46,955 nt of DNA, taken from Daldinia sp. FL1419 (taxonomy: Eukaryota > Ascomycota > Sordariomycetes > Xylariales > Hypoxylaceae). Position numbers and translations under genes: made by a program. Shown here in pieces: positions 23,812 through 35,236 of this stretch; the first letter of the stretch is position 1, and each line of letters starts with the position of its first letter. A model generated the notes under the pieces. That model searched no databases. It saw nothing but the letters and a program-made list of their open reading frames with translations, and was not told the origin of the DNA. The stretch is from NCBI GenBank assembly GCA_025201765.1, contig MU623543.1, positions 1 through 46,955 of the forward strand, read 5' to 3'.

Positions 23812-24707
23812 TAAATGGTAGTAATGCCTAAAATCAATAATGCTGGATTAAACGGTATGATATTAGTTCAAGTAGGAAGACGAGGCCTGTATTTAAGATG
23901 TTTGATTATCTTTTCGCTATGACTACCTATTTAGAAACTATATTTAACAATTATATATATACGTCTTTAACCTAGGTAGTATACAGTCTTGCGTCGTGCA
24001 TATAGCAATGACTACCAAAGCAATCTCTGCATATATATTACATGCCGCAAGACGTATCATCCCGAAACAACGACCAATCACCGAGCACTAAATCTATGCC
24101 GTCTTTACCAATGTGCGTCATACGTGGTATATTCTTTCTAAATTTCTATCTGTACTGGACACAAAAAACTCACCCAGATATGGCGGATAAATACATGAAG
24201 CTCGGTACACCACGAAATGCATTTCCACCTACTTGGAATTCTCTGAGGTCTCACAACGCCCATCAAGGTACATCTTCGTTATTTTGTTTACACAAGTCAA
24301 ATCCAAGATCCAACCATATTAATATATAAGGTAATTGATATCTGTTCGTGTTTCCGTTTGAACTTGCCAAGCAGCCGGAGGAAGGCCAAGGGAAGCACTG
24401 TGGGGGACGAAATTTGGGCTAGAGTTATACTTCTAAAGAATGCCAAGTACAACTTCCCAAGTTGTCCAAAGGGCCGAAACACCTTGATGGCCAGAAAAAT
24501 AATAATTTCTCAAGTGAAATTATATTCAAATTAGTTGCATAAGTTTTCATTTATATTATGCGGCTCTGTCTATAGAACCGTCCGTTTATTCATCGCAACT
24601 ACGACTCGCAACACTAGTACCCAGCCCCCCCCCTTTTTTTTTTCTTTTGCCATCAACCGAACTGTACGCGCCAAGAAAGGGGAAAAATACATGCGTTGAA
24701 TTTTAAC
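23812..24707. other. Intergenic between the His/Cys protein and the ZIP gene
   Basis: A 95-codon ORF (24042-24329) has no recognised homology. C9 and T10 homopolymers lie near 24625-24645. It should contain the terminator of the upstream gene and the ZIP promoter. Confidence 0.4.
24260..24490. promoter_or_regulatory. Inverted pair of CCATCAAGGT sites upstream of the ZIP gene
   Basis: CCATCAAGGT (24260-24269) and its exact complement ACCTTGATGG (24481-24490) are 211 bp apart, ending about 220 bp before the ATG. Both include the CAAGGT hexamer also seen upstream of the partner gene. Ten identical bases in inverted order make a chance match less likely. Binding by a Zap1/ZafA-type zinc regulator is inference. 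Confidence 0.4.
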
Positions 24708-26485
24708 ATGATAAATCGACTGCAGAGGACGCGGGACTTGCTCTCGCTTGCCATTATTTCATTTAGTGTTCTTTCCTTTGCTGAAGCATCATATCTCTCT
24801 CCAAAGGTTATATCGCAAGATCCAACGATTACATCGGCTGCCATACTACCCCGAGCTACCGAGAGCTTCACCGCGATATCAGGCTGCCATGCTCACGGCG
24901 CTACAGTGTAAGACACTCTACTAATACCTAGCCTGGGGGGGGTTCTAACGACGCATAGATTCTGTTTATATGGAACGACAGAGCTTCAAGTGGTGGTAAC
25001 AGCAACGGCGACTTCGGAAATCCCACCAACATATACAGGTTGCCATAAACACGGTGATGAATCGTATGCTGGGAAAGTTATTCCATGAAACCAGAAATAT
25101 TGACTAATAGATTAGGTTTTGTTTTGCGCCTGATGGCTCCGAAGTTGAAGTTCTCGGTTTCGATGGCGAGACTTCTGATAGCCACTCAGGGGAGGTTGAT
25201 GCACACAGTGAGAGTGGTGGGCAAAATTGCCATTTTCATGCGGGCGTTGAGTAGGTAAATTCCCATTTAGAGAGTATCGACATCTGTGTCTTATATCTAG
25301 TAGACATTGTGTTGGCGGTGCGAGCGAGAGTGGTGCAGCAGAGTGCTCACGCCGCGATCGAGACTACAATATCCCACTTAGGATTGGACTTCTCTTCGTC
25401 ATCTTAGTTACGAGCTTCATCGGTAAGAATTATCACCTTATCGATGTTGACTACCTAATAATGGTCTTATAACGGACAATAGGGGTTGCGGGGCCAATAT
25501 TCTTGAAGCCAGTACTTCCACAGAAATTCCAACCGATTTTCCTCATCTTGAAGCAATTCGGTACCGGCGTCATAATATCAACAGCCTTCGTACACGTAAG
25601 TTTCTTGGGCCGGTACATCACGCGTACGACTGTTGGGTAACTAATGTGATTATAGCTATTCACGCACGCGGAACTAATGTTTACCAATGAATGTCTCGGC
25701 GAGCTTACGTATGAAGCAACAACGGCTGCGATCGTGATGGCCGGGATGTTCTTGGCATTCACGATCGAAAGCACGAGCCACCGTTTAGCTGAAAAGCTCT
25801 GGGCAAGAACCCAGTATAACAGCGAAGTAGTTGGCGTTGCGGTGCTTGAAGCTGGTATAATATTCCACTCACTTTGTAAGCCATCACTCGTAGTCATCGC
25901 CCTAATACAAAGCTAACTTCTTGTTTTACATTAGTGATCGGACTTACTTTAGTAGTTGCGGGGGACAGTTTCTTCGTAACTCTTTTTGTTGTGATTCTCT
26001 TCCACCAGATGTTTGAAGGCATAGCTCTTGGCACCCGCATCGCCTCCGTTGGTCACATAAATAGAGTCGAGGGAGAAACTACCAACGAAGCCCACTTAGC
26101 CAGAGATGATTCCCCGTCCACGCAAGGTCCGACGATGGACAACGGCGATTCGTTGCGAGAGAGCAAAAATCAAAAATCATTACCGACGTCCCAGAAGTTT
26201 CTCATGGCAGCTGCCTTTGCTCTGGTAACTCCGGTTGGTATGGCGATCGGTATCGGCGTTCTGAACCAGTTCAACGGAAATGATCCTAGCACGTTAATTG
26301 CCTTGGGTACGCTCGATGCTCTGTCAGCGGGTATACTCATATGGGTTGGTGTTGTCGAGATGTGGGCGGGTGATTGGATGTTTGGTGGTGAATTGGCACA
26401 TGCGGGGAATGTGATAACAGCTCTTGGCGGATTGGGGCTTGTTGCAGGCATGGTTCTCATGAGCTTTTTAGGCAAATGGGCATGA
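24708..26485 (+). CDS. ZIP family plasma-membrane zinc transporter (480 aa)
   Basis: Seven exons: 24708-24907, 24959-25063, 25116-25250, 25304-25422, 25483-25595, 25656-25875 and 25935-26485. The six introns are 51-60 nt, and most have CTAAT/CTAAC branches. The start is the first ATG without an early stop; ATGCGTTGA just upstream is a two-codon decoy. Residues 1-26 look like a signal sequence. The roughly 140-residue ectodomain holds three Cys/His motifs: CHAHG (60-64, then C69), CHKHGDESFC (95-104) and CHFHAGVEHC (140-149). The eight-helix ZIP core follows, with FVHLFTHAELMF, then HSLLIGLTLVVAGD and FHQMFEGIALGTRI, which carry the metal-binding His/Glu residues of helices 4 and 5. It ends VLMSFLGKWA. 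The extended ectodomain resembles fungal high-affinity, alkaline-pH ZIP transporters of the ZrfC type. It imports Zn2+ into the cytosol and is expected to be induced by zinc starvation. Confidence 0.92.
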
Positions 26486-27320
26486 GAATGGTGGTGACAT
26501 AGGAAAACCACGGATATGATGGTGTAAAATATGTTAGAAGATGCCTGGTTTGATTCTTTATATTTAATCGACATAATTGGCCCATGATTAATCTACGAGG
26601 ATGAGTGCGCGTATAAGTAACCGTGGTGTAGTGACTGAATATATCATATCTTGTAGTAAGGGGAATTCGATCGGGGGGGTTGCACAGCTTATATTTCTTA
26701 CTGGGACGAATCTGGGAATAATTCGCGAGCGTCGAATAGGAATTAAGTATTTTATCGCTATACGAAACCGAGAAGTCTCAGGCGAGGAACAATCCAATTG
26801 AAAAAGAAAGGCCCATTAGGTAGCGTATACCTAGGTACTATAAGTACTTAGGTAGGTAGCATGTAGGTACTGCGCATGCGCTTACCTATCTACTACCACG
26901 TGGTTCCCCATTCTTGATGGACCGCCAACCTCTCAAGAGGATTAGGTACAAGGCAATGGTTAAAAGAAGAATAGGTACCCCTCTGTCAGCATTCGTAGGT
27001 AGATGCATGTTATTTGAGATAGGAGGTAGCTACCTAGGTTAGGTAGATTATAGGTGCCTGCCATAACAAATCCTCCTCTTTTGATCTTTTTAAATTTACT
27101 CGCGCTTCAAAGTTAGTTCAAATTCAATTCCTGCGGAATATATCATTTTAAGTAATACCTAGCGTTGCATTGCGTGCTAGGTTTCTCCACCTTTATCAAT
27201 TAGCTCGCCCGTAAAGACCCATTTATTATCCAGATAAGTACTGGTACCCTCACGCATCTAGTGTACATACGTCCCCTACATCACATCACCTACCTAACCT
27301 ACCTACATATGGAGTAGGTA
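26486..27320. other. Intergenic with clustered TAGGTA/TACCTA motifs
   Basis: No gene. Around 26827-26895 and 27025-27055 there are many overlapping copies of TAGGTA and its complement, including a 10 bp palindrome GCGCATGCGC near 26873-26882. The cluster continues at 27288-27320 up to the Tc1 element. Confidence 0.5.
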
Positions 27321-28710
27321 CAGTTATAGGATAAAAAAACCGCACATTTCAATCTTACCCTTTATTATTTTAAAATTTTTAACTTTATTAATTGATAAAA
27401 TCTTAATTTTAAATTATGGTTTCTATTTTAAAATGTAGTTAAAAAATCTATAGAAAATATATAATGTTTTGTACGAAGAATAAAATATGGGCACAATTTT
27501 AAATAGGTTAAAAATTTAAAGAGGTGATGAGAATTGAGGGTATTTTTGCATCCATTTATTATATAATAAAAAGTTGTTTTCTATATTAAGATTGGGGGAT
27601 TTTTTTTTGTGGATAAGATTGATAAAAAATATTTGATAAATATAATAAATGCCATATATTAGTTTTTATTATTAAAAATCTTTTTATATTTTTTAATTTA
27701 TTGAAAAAAGAGTAATGTTTGATATATTTAATAAAGATTTTAAATTATTTTTTTATAAGTGAGGATATATTATATATCTTTATTGTAATGAAGTTTTATT
27801 TATTAGATGAATATATTAAAACCTATTATAAATGGATTTGTAAGAATTGTAAAAAATTTGTTGAATATTGGAGATAGGTTTTATTTTTGGATAAGGTCAT
27901 TATTGAATATGGTTAAGGAATGAGGTGAGGGTGGGTTTTTAGGCCAAAAGGTAAAATTGTTTTAATAATTAATTATATAATTAATTTTTAATTATTTCAT
28001 TTTAAATTAGATTTATTAATAATAAATTTAAAATATATATAAATTTATTATAAACTAATATAATATTCTAAAATATTTTGGGGCGTAATTTGCTACAGAA
28101 TGAAGAATAATATTTATATTTTGAATGGGGATCTTGAAGTTTTTAAAGGTGGTATTTTAGTTGTTGTTTATTGTAATAACCTTAAATTAAATTTATTACG
28201 GCTTTTAGAATTTAGTACGATCTTTATATATGATAATGTGTTTATTTATACTTTATAGTTATTGAAAGATTGGTTAGAAGATTTTAGGTTTTTTGTTTTG
28301 GATTGGTTTCTTTATAACCCTAATTTAAATTTTATTGAAAATTTATGATTCTGGTTAAAATGAGAGATTTATTGCTTATATTTTGAATTAGGAGGTTTTT
28401 TAAAAAATGAAAAATCTTTGTTGAAATTAATTAAAGTTATAAAATAGTATTAGGTTAATATTTCAATTAACATAATTAATAATTTAATAGATTTAATATT
28501 TAATAAAATTGAGGTTCTTTATTAGGTTTATGGTTGGTATACAAAATATTAAATTATATATATTTAAAATATAATTAATTTATTATATATATATAAAATT
28601 TTAATTGATTTAAATATGTAATTGTTGAATTATATAAAATTTTAATAAGGAGATTAATTTTGTAATATTTAGAATTTGATGGGATGTGTAGTTTTTTTGT
28701 CCTATAATTA
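27321..28710 (+). mobile_element. RIP-inactivated Tc1/mariner transposon, 1390 bp
   Basis: The left end CAGTTATAGGATAAAAAAAC and the complement of the right end, TAATTATAGGACAAAAAAAC, form terminal inverted repeats of about 28 bp. Their differences include C/T and G/A changes. TA dinucleotides at 27319-27320 and 28711-28712 are the target duplication typical of this superfamily. On the plus strand at about 28221-28375 one frame reads FIYDNVFIYTL, then DWLEDF, DWFLYNPNLNFIENL and FWLK. These are damaged versions of the DNA-binding/catalytic DDE_3 blocks of Tc1-type transposases. Stops fall where Gln or Trp codons should be. No active transposase can be made; the 1.39 kb size is normal for the family. 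Confidence 0.88.
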
Positions 28711-30251
28711 TATATACCTAGGTAGATACCTACGTACCAGGCCTACCTGAGCTTGCTAAAGTATAGATACTCGATTCAACGGATAGCCTACCGTAATTTG
28801 AACAGCTACCTAGGTTAGTACTCAAGCTTTGTTTTTTTAGTTCACCCGTGATTCTGGTAAGAAAAACTGGATTCCATCCCGCTCGCGATCGTTCTTCAGG
28901 GTAGCACCAACTTGATTATTTTTACTATCGTATATATTGCACATAGCACAGGTACCTATCTAGGTATGGATGCCAATAGATACTACTAGGTAACTAACCT
29001 TAAGTACGTTATTATCCGTCCAGTGGCCTTCTCGAGCTTTATTACCCTCGCATGATGACTGAGGTAAATAAACAAAATCATGAACGTGTCGGGAGTATAA
29101 CGTGCTGGGTATAAAGTACATTTTACCATTCCGACACCTTCTTTGGCGCACATCGCTTTCGGGAGTTTAAAATGGGCGTTATCTATGCAGGCCGCTCATT
29201 TCCGTCCAGACAACATCTCAGAACAGAACGTTGCAACGTGCTACCTACATGGCCCCTGTCCTACCTATTGGAGGTAAATATGTACCAAGATGAATGTTGG
29301 GTTTCCATCCCGCGCCCACGATATCACGTACCCCATCTTTTGGATCTTGTTCTCATCCAAATCCAATCAAACCCTCGTAGTCTTTGTCACGCAAAGGCGG
29401 TCCGCTATACGAAGCGGGATATGTTGGCACCCAAGGGATACATAACGTACGTAAATGGCAGATGGCGAGACCTACGAGGTAAATGGCAAAAAGATGCACA
29501 CGCTGAGCCCTAGGACCCAGGGATACGGATCCAGATCCTCGACGTGAGAGATCTAGCCGTGTTGATAATAGGTCCCTATACTTCGTATTAATTATGGCAA
29601 GCAGTTGGAGAGTTACTATCAGCTAGATTCGAATCAGTACAATCACGCAACCGATCCACGCCCCTCCCTTTCATATTAACTTTCATAGCAAACGATTGCC
29701 CATAAAAAAATAAAAAATAAAAAAATAAAAAGGTACCACATACTTCGATGAACCTAGCTAACACGTAGGTTGATATCCGTTGCTCGCAACGATGGTATTT
29801 TGGATAAACGAAGTATTAAAAATTATGCTATAGCTATCTCGAAGCCGGGATATACTTCGCTATGGTTAAATCGTCCATGCCAGGATCTTCTTTATAATAT
29901 AACATCTGCGCAAAGCCGAGCATTTGTTAATCGAGTTCAAAATATAGGCAGTACTTCCGACAGTTACTGGAATAGATCCACAATGGCGCAATGCATGTCT
30001 TTGAGCTTGTTATCACTTTGTCCTTCCTATTTCGTGGATGTAACCCCTGCCATCGCCTCCTACGGCTGGTCGTTCTGTCCAATTACTGGAGAGAAGTTTC
30101 AAAAAACCGGTATCAAATCATTTGATTGTGTACTCACGGGGTTGCATATATTAAGAAGGGCTACGCAATCCTTCCACGCAGACTTACACATGTAGACCAT
30201 TCGCCAGTCTTGCGACCTATTCCCTAGATCAAAGACTTGCATCTTTCCATA
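28711..30251. other. Intergenic, upstream of the peptide transporter
   Basis: 28711-28995 is rich in TAGGTA/TACCTA motifs. ORFs at 29172-29513 (113 codons) and 29770-30195 (no ATG until 29983) have no family resemblance. The second probably overlaps the leader of the transporter. An A-rich (A4-6T)n tract lies near 29704-29732. Confidence 0.4.
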
Positions 30252-32700
30252 ATGGGTGCGTACTATACTTGCACTTATAGTCTTATAACTAATCATATTT
30301 TTCTGCTTAACTAATATCATATTCTATAGCTGAGAACGTTGTCGGTTCCAACGTCCAAAAAGTCGTCGAAGCGGACGCGGACGCAATCCCAAATAAACAT
30401 GATAGAGCCAAGCAAGACAAGTCCTCTGGGACTCCTCGCGTCGAGTCGCTACCGGAATCGCTTGAAGAAAACAGTCCCGTTATCGACGATGAGGCCTACC
30501 CACCTCCGACCAAGGAGGAACTGACGACGTTGCGCAAAGTTCACGGCTCCCTTCCTCTTGCGGCGTGGTCGCTCTGCTTTGTAGAATTGGCCGAACGAGC
30601 TTCATACTACGGCGTCAAAGCTGTTTTCAACAATTATATGTACGCGTTTCCCTTCGTAAGATCCCACGGAAAATCCAAAACTTACCCTGTAACGTTGTTA
30701 GGCAGTTTCCTCTCCCGCCCGGCGGTCCGGGAACCGGTGCCATTGATCGATCTAAACCCAATTCACATGCCGGTGCCCTAAACCTGGGTCTACAGACGGC
30801 GTCCGCATTGGGTCTTCTGTTCACCTTTCTAGCATATATTATTCCTATTTTTGGTGCGTGGGTTGCCGATGTAAAAATTGGCCGTTATAAAGCCATCATG
30901 TAAGTGGCAGCCAAGCCTCCCTTACCTACCTACCATTGCTAACCTAACCCATATAGCGTCGGCGTTCTCCTTGGAGGTGTTGCTCATGTAATCATGATAG
31001 GGGGAGCCGCGCCAGCCTTACTTCAGGTACATAGAACTCCCAACTTTCCATTGTCGAAACGTATTAACATATCGCCAGGCCGGGAAAGGCGTTGCTCCTT
31101 TCCTTGTTTCTTTCTTCCTGCTTGCCATTGGTGCTGGTATTTTCAAGCCATGTATATTCCCCACTCTCGTTGACCAGCAGAAGTACGTATCAGATGAAGC
31201 TATCTTAGACGTCTAAACGGTTATTGACCAATACAGACACCAACGCGCTTATACGAAAGTGCTCAAGTCGGGAGAGAAGGTCCTTGTCGACCCCGAGACG
31301 ACCGTGAGCTACATTTCGCTTCTATTCTACGCGTTTGTCAACGTCGGTGCATTCTTTAGTATTGCCGTCGTATACGTTGAGAAATACCACAGCTTCTGGC
31401 TGGCTTTCCTGCTGCCAGGCATCATATACTTCTTATTACCGCTTCTACTCGCTGCGATGTACAAGCGGACAGTAAAGAAGCCGCCTCAAGGTTCCGATTT
31501 AGCCCGTTTCGTAAGGATCACCATTTCAGCATTAAAGAAAAGCAAAGGGAACGTGTTCTCAAAGAAGCTATGGTATAACGTGAGGCCTACCGTGCTAGCA
31601 GAGCAAGACATCCAAGTCGACTACTCAGAGAAGGACGTTGATGATGCCCGACGTACATGGGAAGCAGTCCAAATCTTCTTATACGTATGCAAAAATACCC
31701 CCAATAACCACTGGTATTCAAGCACTAACAAAGTAAGATCCCGATATGGGTCCTCAACGACGGGGGCGTGGGATCGGTTCAGAGCAATCAGGGGGCGGCG
31801 ATGACTTCGGCCGGCGCCCCCAACGACTTGATCTCAAATTTCAATCCGCTGGTGATTTTTGTCTTTGCTCCTTTCATGACTCAATGGTAAGTTGAGAATC
31901 CCTTATACTGTCAATTTCAAACCCCTATTCATAGATTGACCTTGTAATTTCTTCTGTATGATGTATAGTAGCTAACTCTCAGCAGTATGTCCCATGACCC
32001 CGACCCCCCTCGAGGAGCAACAGTGAGAACCCTAGGATTTTAGGGCTATGAAACTAACACAGCATATTTTTCAATTTTAGTCTACGCGTTTTTGGAGCGC
32101 AACCATATCCGGGTTCCACGTATCACCCGTATGACCATAGGCTTTGTTCTCGCTATTATCTCTGGAAGTCAGTATTTCTCTCTTATATAACTTCATCTTC
32201 TTATCCGATGGATTTGGATAGATGCTAACTTTAACCTACAAACAGTATTTGGAGCTATTGTGCAGTTATATGTGTACAGGACAAGCCCCTGCGGTTATTA
32301 CGCTTCCGATTGTGACGATGTATCTCCGGTCTCAATCTGGTGGCAAATCCCAAATGTGGCCCTGGGTGCTATGTCCGAGATCTTCGTCAATGTCACGGCA
32401 TACGAGCTCGCATACGCCCGTGCCCCAGAGCACATGAGAGCTTCGGTTGTCGCGCTCTTCTTATTCATGACTGCTCTATCTAGCGCCTTGGGCGAGATTT
32501 TGATTCCGGCAATTACCGATCCAACCCTCGTATGGGCCTGGGCGGCACCAGCGATAGCCCTTGCTGCTCAAACGGTCCTCTTCTGGTGGAGACACCGGAG
32601 CGTTAACGATGAAGTTTTCATGACCTACGAGGAGGACTTTCAGCAGCCGGCTAGTGAAGTCAAGGCTTCCGAGAAAGATGAGAAGCAGAGCAACTTATAA
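30252..32700 (+). CDS. POT/PTR2 proton-coupled oligopeptide transporter (611-612 aa)
   Basis: Exons: 30252-30255 (ATGG only), 30330-30655, 30706-30899, 30957-31026, 31079-31182, 31237-31684, 31738-31886, a possible 2 nt exon 31983-31984, 32081-32167 and 32246-32700. The 4 nt first exon is joined by a 74 nt intron with a TTAACTAAT branch to give MAENVVGSN. After a hydrophilic N-terminus comes the proton-coupling motif ExxER (E87-L-A-E-R91) in helix 1. Family blocks follow: FPLPPGGPGTGA, then GLQTASALGLLFTFLAY, WVLNDGGVGSVQSNQ, YVYRTSPCGYYASDC, NVALGAMSEIF and NVTAYELAYARAP, ending in a charged tail. It imports di- and tripeptides across the plasma membrane. The region 31887-32080 needs unusual splicing and is annotated separately. 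Apart from that the gene looks intact. Confidence 0.88.
31887..32080 (+). other. Twin-intron (stwintron) or two introns around a 2 nt microexon
   Basis: Removing 31887-32080 as one intron breaks the frame, although both flanks are clean family sequence. Two overlapping introns are visible. The first is GTAAGT (31887) to a tandem CTCAG/CAG acceptor with an AGCTAAC branch. The second is GTATGT (31985) to TTTTAG (32080) with an AACTAAC branch. If the first ends at 31982, the 2 nt exon CA (31983-31984) gives ...FMTQCIYAF, which fits the family's spacing. If it ends at 31985, the G at 31886 becomes the first base of a GTATGT donor, a D1,2 stwintron, giving ...FMTQFYAF. Both keep the frame. Confidence 0.6.
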
Positions 32701-33628
32701 GGTATTGCGAGGTCTACCAAGAAGCAAATATGCAAGTCAGTATAAAAACCTGTCATGAGATTCGGGGCATGACATTGATCGGAGTCGACGAATATTCATA
32801 GACCGCATACTTTAAGGTATCAATTGTAGAGATTAGTTAACCCAATACGAGTTATAATATTGCGTCTCCCGAGCCCGAAATGTTAAGCTACCAGGCATCT
32901 ATAATACAGACTATAGCAGGTGCCTACATGTAAGCGGGACAAGGAGCATTGAACGATGGCCTATTTCATGATGTCGAACTTGTCTCAAGATCCAATTGAC
33001 AGCCACCCTGTCATCTATAACTTGGAAGATATATCCTTAGGTACGCATTCAGTTCGAAGGATCCACGTCAATTGGATCGTATTTATTCGTTTTTCTTTAT
33101 CGAGTTATCTGTGCTCCTTACCGGAGTCTCCTTTTGTTGTACGCGGGGGTCCTCCCAAGACAACCCCTTTGGATCATAAGATGCCTTAATTCGATTCCCT
33201 TCAACTGATACTCGCTACTACAATAAATATTTTAAATCTAGTAACCTAGTAAGGTTAACGATCTCCTTGGCTTTACGTACCCGTATTTAGTTAACCTTAG
33301 ATGTAAGAATGAGATGGGCCAATCAAGCTTAAGATCATATACATATTTGGAAGGCACTTCCAGTGATAGGTACCGCATGTAGTGTATCTAAATTCCATAG
33401 GTACCTTGTAACCTAGGTAGTTAGGGATAGTTATCCGATCGGTTAAAGTCCGGGAGATTTCGTAATCTCCAAAACTCAGGGGATTTGCTCCGTTCGCAAT
33501 TTTCTTGCGGTTAGGCATTTGCTTATCTCCGCCCGTGATTTTCTCGCCACAACGTTGCTGATACGCATTTTGCTACTGCTCCAGCAAAATGTCACTTCTT
33601 CGATCATTGCCTTACGTAGTAGGTGGAA
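32701..33628. other. Intergenic, no gene seen
   Basis: A 77-codon ORF (32956-33189) has no coding signs. TAGGTA/TACCTA motifs occur near 33365-33425. Confidence 0.45.
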
Positions 33629-35236
33629 ATGGCTAGAGGCGTAGCATCTCCGTATGTTTGCGCTCGATATACCCGATCTGTTCATACGTTGCTTGCCCGA
33701 AACACCCAAGTCCCCGCAATCAACCAACGCAAAGGATACACAACCACACCCCCCCATTCCTCAGCCCGCAGTGGCTCTAACCGACAATCTAACGATAAGA
33801 TTGATAAAGATGCCGACGCTGAGCCGGGCCCGATGGCCCGCCGTCTCCAAGAAGCAACGGAAGAAGCTTTACTCACGGGAGGAAGAGCCGGCCGACGATC
33901 GGTGGAAGACGCGGGTTTCTCGGACGAATTGAAAGAACGTCTTCTCGCGAAGGTTAAAGATGCCGAATTCCGATCTGAACATGCCACCGCATTTGCTGAA
34001 GCAGGCATGCCATCGGCTGCTGGTGTGGGAACCCGCCTTACAGCGACAAGTCAGCCCTGGACGGGTACTGAAGGTACCGAAGATGCTGTTCTACGAATGC
34101 TCAACGACGCGCATAAACCTCTGAAAAGAGACTTGCGATCCCGCCCAAAAATACCTGATCTTCAGCCGATCGATACGCGAATTAGGCAAGAACCCAAGAT
34201 GAAGGCGGGACACAGAGCTGCCAGCGCTAGAGATAAGGCTTCAGCGTATACGGGCATGGGCATGAAAGAACTACAACCAGGTCTTAGCAAGGAGGAGAGG
34301 GAGGCGATGAGGCAGGAATTTCGCGATCGCTTTAGGCCTGCTGCCCGGGCGTTACCCAATACTTTGACGGGGTTGGCTTCGCTAGCGAACGAGAGAATCG
34401 AAGATGCCATAGCAAGGGGACAATTTAAAAACATCCCGAGGGGTAAGGGGGTCGAACGAGATACGCGAAGCGATAATCCATTCATAGATACGACGGAATA
34501 CATTATGAACAAGATGATTAAACGTCAAGAAATAGTACCTCCGTGGATTGAGAAGCAACAGGAATTGGCGAAAGCCGCGCACGTGTTTCGGGCCCGGCTG
34601 CGAAACGATTGGAGGCGCCATGCTTCCCGGATGATTGCTAGTAAGGGTGGCTCACTCGAAGACCAGATGAACCGGGCAAGGCAATACGCGAAAGCCGAAG
34701 AGCTACATAACCCACGAAAGCGTAACGTCGACCAGATAGCGGTACCTACCAATTCGACAGACGACCCAGTCATGGCCAAAATGCGGCAACAGGCGCCCTC
34801 AGAAGCGAATACCGAGCCGGTGCCGAAAGCTGCTGATAACGCGACGACAATTCAGGAGATTCCATTGCCACCCTTCCGGGATCCCGATTGGCTAGCCACG
34901 GAAAAATCTTACATGGACCTCTCGATTACCCATCTGAACAGTCTTACACGATCCTATAATCTGATGGCTCCTGAACTCGCCAAAAAGCCGTATTTCTCAC
35001 TCGAGCGAGAGTTGAATAACTGCTATGCTGATGTCGCTCCGCAACTTGCGGATGCGATAAAGAACAGGGCCAGTGGCCCGGCGAAGCCCCTATTAGACGG
35101 AGCTGGGGGTACCCCTAGTAGTATATTGGATCGCTTTGGGAAGGGCGGTCATACCGCAAAGGTATACGATTCTAAGGCACCCCATTACGGATTTAAAGAG
35201 ATGTGGCGAGACCTCTGGAATCGTCAAGCTACTTGA
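33629..35236 (+). CDS. DnaJC28-type conserved domain protein, probably mitochondrial (535 aa)
   Basis: Single exon. The ATG at 33629 is the first in frame, two codons after a non-ATG start and three after a TAG. The N-terminal 45 residues are rich in Arg, Ser and Ala without acids (MARGVASPYVCARYTRSVHT), a likely mitochondrial presequence. Centrally, about residues 240-310 hold the DnaJ homologue subfamily C member 28 conserved domain (formerly DUF1992): ALPNTLTGLASLANERIEDA, then GQFKNIPRGKG, NPFIDTTEYIMNKMIKR and PPWIEKQQEL. There is no J domain, which is usual for fungal members. The C-terminus has a conserved-looking block, LNSLTRSYNLMAPELAKKPY. The function of this family is poorly known; a role in mitochondrial protein handling is inference from the name family and targeting. 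Confidence 0.85.
   Translation: MARGVASPYVCARYTRSVHTLLARNTQVPAINQRKGYTTTPPHSSARSGSNRQSNDKIDKDADAEPGPMARRLQEATEEALLTGGRAGRRSVEDAGFSDELKERLLAKVKDAEFRSEHATAFAEAGMPSAAGVGTRLTATSQPWTGTEGTEDAVLRMLNDAHKPLKRDLRSRPKIPDLQPIDTRIRQEPKMKAGHRAASARDKASAYTGMGMKELQPGLSKEEREAMRQEFRDRFRPAARALPNTLTGLASLANERIEDAIARGQFKNIPRGKGVERDTRSDNPFIDTTEYIMNKMIKRQEIVPPWIEKQQELAKAAHVFRARLRNDWRRHASRMIASKGGSLEDQMNRARQYAKAEELHNPRKRNVDQIAVPTNSTDDPVMAKMRQQAPSEANTEPVPKAADNATTIQEIPLPPFRDPDWLATEKSYMDLSITHLNSLTRSYNLMAPELAKKPYFSLERELNNCYADVAPQLADAIKNRASGPAKPLLDGAGGTPSSILDRFGKGGHTAKVYDSKAPHYGFKEMWRDLWNRQAT

Noticed and set aside
24625..24645. C9/T10 homopolymer before the ZIP gene, also G8 at 24936 and G9 at 38621
   Set aside because: These are non-coding (intergenic or intronic) and could be sequencing artefacts, so no function is proposed.
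29770..30195. 141-codon ORF before the peptide transporter
   Set aside because: No ATG in its first half, no family resemblance, and it overlaps the likely leader of the next gene.
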